Shown here piece by piece: positions 1 to 9,665 of a stretch of DNA of 26,927 bases (positions within the stretch are counted from its first letter, which is position 1; the number at the start of each line of letters is the position of its first letter). Origin of the DNA: Spirogloea muscicola (taxonomy: Eukaryota > Streptophyta > Zygnematophyceae > Spirogloeales > Spirogloeaceae); NCBI GenBank assembly GCA_009602725.1, contig WELB01000192.1, forward strand, positions 14,106 through 41,032, given 5' to 3'. The position numbers and the translations under genes are program-made. Under the pieces are notes generated by a model. The model was not told the origin of the DNA. It made no database searches and saw only the letters and a program-made list of their open reading frames with translations.

Positions 1-660
1 TGTAACGAATGCTGTGGATCGCCAAGCCCGGGCTGCCGGCGGCGCAAGGAAAAGCGGGAGGCATTGGGATGGGGCCGCAACGGTAAAACTGAGCAACGGT
101 TACTGCAGGGGCAAGGGTCCAGGGGTCCGAGGTTGGGTGAAGAACTCACCCCCTCTCCCATCTCGGGTGCCCCCTTTATAGCCCGACGGACTGCGAGCCC
201 GGCCATACGGGCCCGGGTGGGATGTTCGGCACCCAGTCTCTCGTTGATGACCCGTCCACGACCTGTCGACGGCTAACAACGGCTACCACCGACAATCTAC
301 CCGTCACTCGCAGCTGACGGTCACTACCCCCAGGCTATCGTCAGCCGTCTATCATCCCCGTCAATACTAACGGCTAACAATGCCGTCAAGGCAGTCTACA
401 GCGCTGCCACCTCCCGTCGCCGTTCCAGCGCCAGCACCATGCTGTCTCGCGTGTCACGACTCCGGGTTGCGCCGCTCTCAGCTCTATATCAAAGCCACGC
501 TGCCCAGCCTGGTGAAATTGTCCGTCTCCAGGCATCTGTCAAGCCTTTCCTGCGGCACTGACAGTCAATTTATTTATCAGCCGGATGAGGTATCTAATCT
601 CCAGGCATCTGTCAATACATTACAGCTGCATTGACATTCCAGCCATGTAAATTCGTTACA
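1..660. mobile_element. LTR-like block (candidate solo LTR), 660 bp
   Basis: The block begins TGTAACGAAT and ends with its exact reverse complement ATTCGTTACA at 651-660, so it has the TG...CA ends and short terminal inverted repeats of a long terminal repeat. Inside are a TATA-like TTTATA near 175-180 and a TGTAA (the green-algal poly(A) motif) at 645-649, in the order expected for an LTR. No gag or pol sequence of an LTR element follows; the neighbouring reverse transcriptase is of a non-LTR type. The window starts at the first base of the block, so the left flank and any target-site duplication cannot be seen. A miniature DNA transposon with 10-bp terminal repeats is an alternative. No open frame inside looks coding. 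Confidence 0.45.
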
Positions 661-1375
661 TCTATGGCCCGGGCGTTGCACCTTCATGCAGCGCTCTTTG
701 GCTCATGCGGTCCACGCGCGGGCTGGCCGTGCTATGGCTGCTGCTTCCGGGTCTCGGCAGAGTGCCGCTTCTCCTGCTCCGAGTTACTCTGATCTGCTGT
801 TGCTCACACGTGGATACTGAGCAGCCATCTGCATCTCCCTCTGCACCGTCTTGCACTTCGTAGTGTAGTCCTTTTTCAGCACCTCTTTCTCTGGCTTTGA
901 ACATTGTCCATTCTTTTGGGTTGGCTTTGCCAGCCCCTCTTCTCAATGGGCGAGCACCTTCTTCATGCCGGCAGAGCCCTCGCTGCTGCCTCTGGCTCTG
1001 GCCAGGGGACCCACTTCAACGAGCCTAGCCTCTCCGACTTGCGGCTGCTTAGCAGAGGTTACTGAGTGATTCTCTTGTAGCTCTTTGGATTTTGTCCTTT
1101 CTTTTTTGGCTGGCTTCTGCCAGCCCCTCTCTTCTGTGGGCGAGCTCTTTCTTCTCTGGCTCCGGCAAGGGGACCCACTTCCACGAGCCTAGCATCTCCG
1201 ACCTGCGGCTGCTTAGCAAAGGTTACTGAGTGAATCGTAGCTGCTTTGTTTCTCAGTGTGCTTGTTTTTCTTAGCGCTTCCCCTGGCCCCTTCTCGTACT
1301 CTGTTCATTCTTTTTTGGGCTGGCTTTCCCAGCCCCTATTCTCAATGGGCGAGCACTTGCTTCTCCCAGGGAGAG
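661..1375. repeat. Array of ~164-bp hairpin-bearing repeats upstream of the retroelement
   Basis: No gene is supported here. Two consecutive units are clearly alike: GGGGACCCACTTC at 1005 recurs at 1169, and the stretch ending in GGTTACTGAGTG near 1058 recurs near 1220, giving a period of about 164 bp. A hairpin core of the form GGGCTGGC-TTT-CCAGCCC is present at 918-936, 1108-1125 and 1317-1335, each preceded by a T-rich run and followed by a TGGGCGAGC motif. An ACTGAG motif also occurs near 816. Related copies lie downstream of the retroelement and inside its coding frame. Confidence 0.7.
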
Positions 1376-1453
1376 AAAGCACGGCCAGATTGACTGGTGG
1401 CTGGGAAAGGCCAGCCCAAAAGAATGGACAAGGTCTGAGGGAGCTTGAGTGCG
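1376..1453 (+). repeat. Left arm of 78-bp inverted repeat flanking the RT gene
   Basis: The reverse complement of this segment aligns without gaps to 4389-4466, with 9 mismatches in 78 positions (about 88% identity). The arm includes the GGGCTGGC hairpin core of the local repeat family, but in opposite orientation to the copies at 918, 1108 and 1317. It lies 21 bp upstream of the open reading frame of the reverse transcriptase. Confidence 0.75.
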
Positions 1454-1474
1454 AACGACTAGGGCCACGGCTAA

Positions 1475-4340
1475 GGCCGCCAGCTGCTCCTGGACCGCAT
1501 CTACCTCTTTGAGTGCGGGCGATGGGAGGAGCTCCTGGCGCGGCACGACGCTGCAGTGGCTGCGGCCACGGCAGGCCGCCGCACTTCGCAGACAGCGCCT
1601 TCGCCTGACAGGGCGGCCAGTGTCCGCCGCGCTCTCCGGTGTGGCCATGCCGGGGAGCTCTCGAGAGCCGTCCAGGCGCTCGATGACTCGGTGTTGGCGC
1701 CGGCGACTGAGGCCACGCGGGAAGCCCTCTCGTCCCTCCACCCCCCGGCGCGCTCTCCCCTGCCTTCGTGGTTGGCTTCCTACGTCCCGCAGGCGGAGGT
1801 GGCCCTTGATGCGGCAGCCTTCCGCAAGGCATTGCAGAGCAGCCGGCGCGCAGCTGCAGGCGGCCCCTCGCGCATGGTCAGGGAGCATTTGAGGGAGCTC
1901 TTCCTCGACGGGGACGAGGCGGACTTTCGGGCGCTGCACCAGGTGTGCCAACACATGGCCCGGGGTCACATCCCTGCCAGCATCCGCAGTGTGCTCTGCG
2001 CCAGCACCCTGCTAGCCCTCAGCAAGGTCAATGGCGGCGTCCGCCCCATCGCCATCGGCGAGGTTCTGTACCGCCTGGTGGGACGGGCACTCTGGCAACA
2101 GCACGCCGATGCGGCCCAGGCACACCTGGCCCCACACCAGTATGGCGCAGGCCTGCAGAGCGACGGCGAAGCAGTGGTCCATGGGGTGCGGGCTTCCCTC
2201 GACTTGCACCCCGAGTGGGTGGTGTTGGCAGTGGACGTCCGCAACGCGTTCAACTGCGTCGACCGCGCAGCTGTCGCCGAGGAACTCCGTGACGCCTTCC
2301 CCACCCTGCTGCCGTTCTTCCGGCTGGGCTACGGCCAGCCCAGTGATCTTCTGTGGCGGCTTGGAGCCGGAGGGGTGGAGGTCCTTCAGTCTTCCACAGG
2401 CACGCGTCAAGGGGACCCGCTGGCGGGGTTCTTCTACGCGCTGGCCCACGACCGCGCCCTGAAGGCCACGGCAGCTGCTCACCCGGGCGTCCTCATGCCC
2501 ACGTATGCCGACGACACCACCCTAGTCGGGCAAGCAGACGAGGTCTTGGCTGCCTTTGCCACCCTCGAGGAGCAGCTGAAGGAGATCGGCCTGGACATCC
2601 GCGCGTCGAAGTGCAGCGCTTGGTCCCCACAAGGGTTGCCAGCCCTCCTCCGCCTGCCCTCCGGCTGTCAGACACCCGCGGGGGGCCTCACACTCCTTCG
2701 GTTGCTCTTCCTCCCCTCAGCTCATCTGACTTCTTACTGCTGACACGGGGGTATTGAGGGCGCCCTGTCTGCCTAGCCTTTGGCTCCGTCATGAACACCT
2801 GTATGCATCTGGCTGGCATTTCACAGCCGATTCTTTCATATCAGCAGCCGCTTTCTCCCTTCGGGCACCCTTGGGCTCACTGGCCTTCGTGGACGAGCAG
2901 CTGCGCAGCAAGCTGCAGGAGCACCTTAAGCCGACGGCCCGCCTCCCTGAGCTGCGCAACATGCAGCTGAGGCTCGCCATGCTGACGGGCAGCATTGCGC
3001 AACGTCCCCTGTACCTGGCTCGAGCCCTCCCCCCCTCCCCGGCAGCGAAGGCCGCCTATGCAACCTTCGATGCTGTTATCCTCACCAGCACAGCGGCCCT
3101 GGTCCAACACCTGGCCTTCCTGGCGACGCCGGCTGCCTTGCACCAGGCCTCCCTGCCTGTGAGCCGCGGGGGTCTGGGCTGCCGTCCGCTGGCTCGTGCC
3201 TGCCGGGCAGCACACCTGGGGAGTTGGGCGCAGGTTGCGGCTTCGGTAGCCCAGCGTTTCATCCGGCATGGGGGTCGCCTTCTGGAGCAGGCGACAGCGG
3301 ACGTGGAGACTGGCACGTTGCCTTTCCAGGCGGCTCTCCGCTCAGCCCGGGATGCGCAGCTAGATCACCCCGCCCTGGTGATACGGGCCGTCCCGTTCGC
3401 GCACCTCGCGCACGCGGCCGACCTCCGGGCCCAAGCTCGCTTTATGGCAGAGGTAGATGCGGCCTCCTTCACCACGGCGATGGAGATCTTGCCATTGGCC
3501 GACCTCCGGGGGCGCGCGCGGTTGCTCTCGGCGTCCTCACCAGGGGCGGCAGCTTGGTTGTCTGCCCTGCCAATCCACGACGCGAATGCCCGATGATGCC
3601 TTCCGTACAGCGGTGCACCCCCTCCTCGGCTTCCACCCACCCTGCCTCAGTGGAGTACTACAGTGTGAGTGTGGAAAGCGCAGTTCAGACGCGGCATCGT
3701 TGGCAGCTCACATGCTCAGTTGTGCACGGGGCGGGGAGCGGACAGGAACACACGACCTGCTGCGGAATGCGATGTTTGGCATCTTTGTCGAGGCCGGTTA
3801 CACGGTGGCGCTCGAGAATACCAGCATCATGCCTCCGACCGCTGCGGCGGATGGCCGCATCCACACCCGGCGCGCCGATCTCGTCGCCAGCGCGCTCGGC
3901 AGGGGGCCTCGGCTTATTGCCGACGTTGTCACGACTGACTGCTTTGTTTCCAGCAGCGCCACACGCTCTTTGGAGGAGGCGGGCTACGCAGTCTGCCAAG
4001 CGGCGGGCGCAAAGGAACGGAAATACTCGGACCACCCGGTGGGAGACGAGTTTGTTCCCACGGCAGTCGTTGGCAAGAAGCTTTTGGCACAAAATGGCTT
4101 GACTTGCTTCACCGCCTTGCGCAGCGTGCAGCGGCCCACCGCCTCGGGCAGCAGGGCGAGCAGCCCGGCCTTCATGTCGCCGGCTCCCTCGCTCAGGTCT
4201 TCCGAATGTGTTTGGCCATCTCGATGCAGCGGTCCCTTGCCTTCGCGGTTCACTTGCGCGCAGGCCGAGCTTTGGCGGCGGCCTCCGGTTTCAGGGCGAC
4301 GTCTTTCCGCCGGCTAGCTACTCAGACTTGCATCTCCTGA
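1475..4340 (+). pseudogene. Non-LTR retrotransposon ORF: reverse transcriptase plus restriction-like endonuclease, decayed
   Basis: The frame is open from 1475, just after a TAA. The RT core shows the GVRPIAIGEVLYRL block, motif A (AVDVRNAFN, Asp codon at 2234), motif B (GTRQGDPLAG, about 2399-2428) and the YADD catalytic box (2504-2515). The C-terminal part (3600-4100) has a Cys-X-Cys...His...Cys knuckle (3664-3723), a THDLLRN segment, RADLV (Asp codon 3877), IADVV (Asp codon 3921) and KERKY (4012-4026). This matches the restriction-like endonuclease of R2/NeSL-type non-LTR elements, which nicks the target so that RT can prime there. The gene is broken: a 163-bp insertion at 2702-2864, a frame change near 3585-3597 and another near 4090-4105. 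No start codon or N-terminal DNA-binding region is recognised, so it is probably 5'-truncated. The family assignment is from motifs only. Confidence 0.85.
2702..2864 (+). mobile_element. 163-bp insertion in the RT frame (member of the hairpin repeat family)
   Basis: The RT protein is continuous (TLLR then APLGSLAFVDEQ) if 163 bp are removed between two near-identical CTCC(C)TTCGG copies at 2693-2701 and 2855-2864, which look like a target-site duplication. The insert carries the GGCTGGC-ATTTCA-CAGCC hairpin at 2811-2828 and a CTGACACGGGGGTATTGAG motif near 2740-2758, both seen in the flanking repeats. Its length equals the ~164-bp period of the upstream array. 163 is not a multiple of 3 and the insert holds a stop, so it breaks the frame unless it is spliced. 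A cleanly matching GT-AG pair at the duplication ends is not evident. Confidence 0.7.
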
Positions 4341-4388
4341 CTAGAGGTTACTGAGCGTTCCCTGGCTGATGTCTTAGTCCTAGTCCTT

Positions 4389-4466
4389 CGCACTCCGGCT
4401 CCTTCAGACCTTGTTCTTTCCTTTGGGCTGGCCTTTCCCAGCTGCCAGTCAATCTGGCCGCGCTTT
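4389..4466 (-). repeat. Right arm of 78-bp inverted repeat flanking the RT gene
   Basis: Inverted partner of 1376-1453 (9 mismatches in 78). It begins about 50 bp after the last recognisable codon of the retroelement. Together the two arms enclose about 2.9 kb containing essentially only the RT-endonuclease gene. Confidence 0.75.
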
Positions 4467-4910
4467 GAGCCAGCCGCTCTTCTCCAAGGGCGAGCACTTT
4501 CTTCGTTAGGCCCCTCCAAAATTTAGCCCCTTCGAACTTTTTGTTAATTCTTTTCGGGCTGGCTTTTCCCAGCCCTTGTCCCCATTGGGAGACCCACTTC
4601 TTCTTTCTCCTGCATCATCTCGCGTCTAGTTTTGTAGTTTTTTCTTTTGGCACCTTCTTTTGTGGCCTTTAATTACTGTCCATTCTTTTCTGGGCTGGCT
4701 TTGCTAGCCACTCTTCTTCTGTGGGCGAGCAATTTCTCTTTCTCAACGCTGGTCAGCGCGTCCGCCCCAGCAGCACTCAACTTCCATCAGATTTGGTCTT
4801 GCCAGAGTGCTTCGCCCTTTTAAGCTGTGTGGTTTTAGCGCCTTTCGACCGTTTGGGCCTTGTCCAGTCCTCGTGAGTTGGCATTTCACAGCCCTCGCCC
4901 CCTTTGGAAG
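4467..4910. repeat. Further diverged copies of the hairpin repeat
   Basis: Hairpin cores recur at 4556-4575 (GGGCTGGC-TTTT-CCCAGCCC), 4692-4709 and 4874-4893, with the same T-rich lead and GGGCGAGC-like tail as the upstream copies. They have the same orientation as the upstream array. No coding potential is recognised. Confidence 0.65.
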
Positions 4911-5654
4911 AGCCTACTTGCGTGCACACTCATCAGCGTGCTGGGCGCGCACTAAGCCAGGCCACTGGCTGGCAAGGTGGTGCTCCGGCGCCCCAGATAA
5001 GTCTGGCAGATATGTATGTACTCACTCGCGGGTACAATGGTCCCCTTAAAATAGTGTGTTTTTCATTTTGTTGCCTTAGCCCCTGTTTAGATGTTTCTTC
5101 ATTCGTCTTACACAGGTACTAACTTGCTAGGCCTCCCTTTCATTTCGTGCGCGCCGACGCCTTGTCTTTCATGTCAGGGCTTTCCTCGACCCTGTCCACC
5201 GTACGAGCTGTCCTTCCGCATCCCTAGGAGGAGCTTCTCACCGCGGCAACATGCGGTTTCCTTTGGTAGCCCCCCATGTGACTCTCAAAGTCTCAACGGG
5301 CTGACCTCTCCTGCCGCAGCCACTCACCTTGACGCCCAATGTCAGTGCACTTCCTGCAATGCTGGAGCCCTTTTTCAGGACCACTGTGGCAGAGACATCC
5401 TCCTGCTCGCCGTCTGGCATAGCAGAGCTTCTCCTGCTGCTTTGCATTCCCTCGTTCATGGATGGCATAAGTGTGTGGCCTCCTGGTGAGGCTGGGCGCC
5501 ATGTGATGGTTGGCCACCACTCACCCAGCTGTACCCACTACAACGCACTGAACACGTATTTGTTTAACTTCGCCCCCTCGAATGCCCCTGGCGCGTCCCT
5601 AACATCGGAGGTCAAGGGGCCTCGTACCTCAGCCCACTCGCAAAAGCGAACGCC
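4911..5654. other. Intergenic stretch, probably including the GT61 3' UTR
   Basis: Several short open frames occur on both strands (for example 5091-5489 and 5329-5772 on +), but none shows a recognisable domain and they overlap one another. The part next to 5655 should contain the 3' UTR of the minus-strand glycosyltransferase gene. The nearest TGTAA-type poly(A) motif on that strand is near 5108. Nothing else is supported. Confidence 0.5.
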
Positions 5655-8600
5655 TCACCCCTTGGGACGTGGTTTTGCGCCCCAGGCCTGCGGCAAGGCA
5701 TTGGAGGCGAGCGCCAGGACTTCGGCGACGTCTGCGTCCATGGGGCTTGTGAAGTTGCCCTTAGCGCGGTAAAGGTAGTACCGCAAGTCGAGCAGGTCGG
5801 CAATGTGGTGGTGGCACGGATTTGTGTATGCGTCGGGCCGAATCTCCAAGAGCGCCGAGCCCGGCACCATAAAGATCTGCGCAACTTCACATCAACGGGG
5901 TGTCTACGTCTCGTCCAGTTATGATGCATTTAAGCAGATAAAGCAAGCATCATACAGAGCCAAATGAGATGCAGATTGCACACCCAGAGCTCTCACACTG
6001 GTAGCTTACCGTGTTTGCAAGGCCAGCGCCGTGGGGGCCAATGTATAGCACGGCACCACCAAAGAGAGCCCTCAGCTCCGCAATCGTTTCGTTTCCCCAG
6101 AAGCTCCTCACCTTCTTCTGCCCATATCGCTCCTCGAGCCCCGAGAGAATCTCGGCTTCCTATGTGCATCAATCACAATGGCCCCCGAATGCTCAGAGTA
6201 CAACTGCTCTCTATGTGAAGAAAATTGAGTGGCCAAAGACCAAAGAGCCAAACCAGAAGTGCCTCCTCATCCACCATCAAAGCTCAAAATAGTCAAACCT
6301 TGCAGTGTGGCTCCAAGACAGAAGACTGGTCCGTGCTAGCTAATTGACAATTTCATTAGCACTTGAAATGCTGGCAAGCAGCGAATGCTGAAGGGCTGCA
6401 GCGGACCTGGTTGAGGAACCGCGGACGGCCACGCTTTCGCCTGCCTAGTACGATCTTTCCTCTACGACTCACGCTGGTCATCTGGAAAATTCTCCAATTG
6501 GACAAGGCCTTCTTCTCTACGCCTACTCCTAGATATTCTTGCTGCAGCTTCTGCAAAAGGAACATGACGAAAACCTGCAAGACTTTGAGCTCTTGGCTAG
6601 CTAGGGCATTCATACCAAGATAGTTGCAGCCCCCTGCAGCTTGGTAGAATGCTGTTGAGATGCCTGAAAGGTTCTGTGATAACATTTCTGAAGAACATTT
6701 GATGGGTATAATTGTTGCTTCCTAATAGGTACATTCTCGTTCTAGCTTAAGTATGCGTCACCCTCAGTGTGCTGCGATTGGGCTTGCCACAAAGTCCATG
6801 TGCCGGCACCAGCAACTTCTTCGCAAACAGAAGCTCTGCACAAGACGATCTGACGTAGAGTGTCTTAACCATCTCCAGCTCCGCAGCTTCAAGGAGAGCT
6901 TACTTTGATCTTACAACTAGTCCTATCATTGTACCTAGCATTCTAGAAGCTTCCTGTATTGCATATTGCAGATCCTCCCAGGCATGCCCTTACAGGCATC
7001 TATTCACGCTCGTGGGTAGCAACTATGCAATCTGTGCAATCTTATTAGCAGTCAATGGAAATAAGCTTCCTCCAATTCATTCTTATACCGGTGCTGACAG
7101 ATTGCAACATCTATGCCAAATGCCTGTGCTGTCTAAGAACGTGACACAAGCAGCAGATAATGGCGGCTGAAGGAAGGCCTCACCCCCATTTGCAATGCCC
7201 TGCACGTTCAGCCGCTCGACCGACCATCCGATCAGCGACAGCCAGGGCTGCACCACCTTTCCCCTATCCTGCAGCAACTCCATCCATGGTTTCTGCAGGG
7301 GTCAGATATTTGCCATTAGCGCGGGAACACCATCAGCAAGCAAAGCAGCTCCATGCCCAGAGCTTCTTGAGCAGACTCCATCATGTGCAGCTGCCTCTGC
7401 TAGTCTTCACCACATCGAATCTGTACAACGTCATTCTTGCTGGAATTGTACCTGGCCAGCCCGGAATGCGATGGGGATGCCGGGGTGAGCTTGCAGCACC
7501 TTCTCCATCACGATGAAGTCCAGCACCAGCTCGGTGACTGGATGCAGTAGGCCATTGCTTTGTCTTTGTAAATCTCCGGATGTCACTTCTTTGAGATGCA
7601 TTGCTTGTTGATGCAGTGGTCTCCTCCGACGAGTCTCCTGACTAACGACCCACATGTCGGCTGTGCTCATTGCAGGTAGTGCATATGCTTCTCGCTCTCA
7701 AGTACAGGCCTACACTTATAGTCGCGATTTGTCATGGTTGGTAACCAGGCTACCTGTATGGAAAAAGTTAACAAAGTTCCAGTTCACGACGTTGGCGAGC
7801 AGCTCAAACTCCGTGACCTGGGTGGCGTTGGCCAAGTACTCAAACGCGTCAAGGTATGTGCAGGTGCCGTCGAGGAAGTGGTGGGTGGCGTTGAACACAC
7901 GGCCCTTGTTGTTGACAAACACATCCTCCAACACAAAAACAAGGCCCTGGTATGGCAGCTGCACGAGGGCCTCTCTCCCCCCCCCAGCGTCGTCGCCAGG
8001 CAAAGCACTTGCCAAATTGATTGGCGGCGGAAAACGCGTGAACTTGTCCTGAACATCCGTGTTTCTGGAACCAAGTCCATCAAAACGACAGCCTCAGGAA
8101 ACGGAATGATGCCGGTGTCACGGCCTCGACAGGAGTCCGACGAATGCGGAGATCGTATGGACATATGTCACGATATCAAGGAGAGGCGCGCACCGGCAGA
8201 CCGCTGATAAGCTTGACCGGTCGCGGTCGCAGCGGCTGAAGTGGGGGCACTCCACCACAGGCTCGCAGGAATCTGCTAATCGGAGGTATGAGATGGTCGT
8301 TAGCATTCAATGGCCAGCAAGGAGAAACCTAAACCCAAAAACCTAGACCCGTTAACCCCAAACCCTAAACCCTTAAACCCTCTCTTATGAGCACCCATTC
8401 GCTGGGCAAAGGTCATACATGCAAGCGGACCAGGACCGGAGGCCTAAAGCCTGGCCCTAGATCATACCCCTAAGCCTTGAACCCCAACTTTAAACCCTAG
8501 GCAAGCAGAGGCAGAGAGCTGGGACACACCTGGCACAGTGGCAACTTTGTCGACACTGGCGTACTGATGGTGCATCAGTACGGTCTGCAGCGCCGCATGG

Positions 8601-8818
8601 CGGATGCTGGCCTGGGGGGCGCCGCCGTCGAGCCACTCCCGCAGGCTGGCGGTTCGGACGGGCGTCCGCCGCATCTCGCCGTCGGCGGCGCGGTAGAGCT
8701 CCGTCTCGGAGACGGCGGCACCGTTGCCACCGGCGGCCGAGCCTCTCAAAAACGTCGCCGCGGCCGTGGCCGGCGCCGCCAGCCCATCGCCGCCGCCGCC
8801 GCCGCCGANCACGCTTCT
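5655..8818 (-). CDS. Glycosyltransferase family 61 protein (DUF563), spliced, 5' end unresolved
   Basis: Exons in transcript order: about 8818-8530, 8272-8172, 8048-7754, 7537-7452, 7268-7184, 6835-6762, 6574-6407, 6159-6010 and 5876-5655 (TGA stop). All junctions are GT-AG and in frame, giving about 489 residues. The GT61 hallmark GPHGAGLANT spans the 6159-6010 exon end and continues as IFMVPGSALLEIRPD in the last exon. Upstream pieces also fit the fold: VVNWNFVNFF (7754 exon), PWLSLIGWSVERL, and FAKKLLVPAHGLCG (6835 exon). GT61 enzymes are Golgi type II membrane proteins that transfer xylose, arabinose or GlcNAc to glycans or cell-wall polymers; the donor sugar cannot be told from sequence. 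The first exon follows a TAG and contains an ambiguous base (8809) next to a GCC run. The initiator and the expected N-terminal membrane anchor were not found, and the two most 5' exons are the least certain. Confidence 0.82.
8325..8390. repeat. Degenerate telomere-like (CCCTAAA)n repeats inside a GT61 intron
   Basis: The + strand reads as a run of imperfect CCCTAAA/AACCC units (for example CCAAACCCTAAACCCTTAAA), the complement of the plant/green-algal telomere repeat TTTAGGG. It lies inside the proposed 257-bp intron 8273-8529. A second patch sits at about 8465-8500. Confidence 0.75.
8465..8500. repeat. Second telomere-like patch
   Basis: Contains CCCCTAAGCC, GAACCCCAA and TTTAAACCCTAGG. 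These are degenerate units of the same telomere-type repeat as at 8325-8390, about 75 bp further on and in the same intron. Confidence 0.6.
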
Positions 8819-9665
8819 CTAGTGCAAACGGCCACCCCACATGGCGACAGAGGATACCCACAAACCAAACCCACGTTAGCCAAGCGCCGGCGGCACAGCC
8901 TCGGCTTCAATAGTCAGGACCAACGATAGTCAAACCCAACTGGCTGCGCTGCGTAGCGTGCAGGCGTCGTGGGCGGACCCAAGAAACGACGGCTGTGACA
9001 CCGGTGACTGAACCAGGACTGCACATCAGCTGCCGCCGTCAAAAGGCGGCATGCTAAGCTGGGACTGGCGGGCCAGCCTCCGATGCGGACGATAGCGGCG
9101 GCGACGATCAAAGGGCGGAGGTAACGGTGGCCGAGCGGGACAAGACCCACTATTGCATGCACCAGAAGAACCTCTAAACGGCCTCCTCAGAAGGGGGGCC
9201 ACCGTCCTGCCGCTATACTGGCGCTGCCCATGCCGGCGGCGGCGGCGGCGGCGGCAGCGACGGCGGCGGCGGGCGCTGGCGCCGGGAGGGGGCCCCGCCA
9301 GCGGGCCATGACGGCATCGCCGCCACCTCACTGCAGCTCGAGCCCTCGACCTATGCCATGCACCCTGAAGCCTTAACTGGCCGCCGCCGCCGCCGCCGCC
9401 GCCGCCACCGCCGCGGGTCGTGCCGAATTTGCCGCCGCGAAGTTCGGGGGCGGTCAACCCTTGTCGCCGCGGAAGGCGCCGGGAGACCCGCCCGTGCGAC
9501 CGGCCCTGCGACTGACGGGCGACGCCGTGCGACGTCTCGCCCGTGTGCGACGCCCCGTGCGACGGCTCGCGCGGGCCCTGCTGGGCGGGTGGCGACGCTC
9601 GTGGCGACTCGGCGGTTTTCAGTGTCAGTCCCGTTGACTCTGCTGGTCAAGCCCGAAACCGACAC
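8819..9665. other. GC-rich low-complexity region upstream of GT61
   Basis: Long (GCC)n/(GGC)n runs occur at about 9236-9262 and 9378-9412, and a GCGAC-rich patch at about 9490-9605. Long open frames here (for example 9026-9457 and 9351-9665 on the minus strand) translate to Arg, Gly or Pro runs, as expected from triplet repeats, and show no domain. The GT61 promoter, 5' UTR and possibly a missing first exon should lie here. I could not place them. Confidence 0.5.
9490..9605. repeat. Degenerate GCGAC-type short repeat
   Basis: The patch repeats CCCGTGCGAC, GGGCGACGCC, GTGCGACG and CCCCGTGCGACGG at short irregular spacing. It looks like a decayed mini-satellite. No function is evident. Confidence 0.5.

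Noticed and set aside
1-660. Reading the block as a DNA-transposon MITE
   Set aside because: The TG...CA ends, internal TATA and TGTAA order and length fit an LTR better; kept only as an alternative.
1271-1969. Minus-strand 232-residue frame
   Set aside because: It is the reverse shadow of the GC-rich RT coding region and crosses the inverted-repeat arm; no domain is visible.
5091-5772. Plus-strand open frames downstream of the GT61 gene
   Set aside because: They have no recognisable domain, overlap in several frames, and partly lie antisense to the well-supported last GT61 exon.
9026-9665. Minus-strand open frames rich in Arg, Gly and Pro
   Set aside because: They are by-products of (GCC)n and GCGAC repeats in a GC-rich region; no domain and no convincing splice context.
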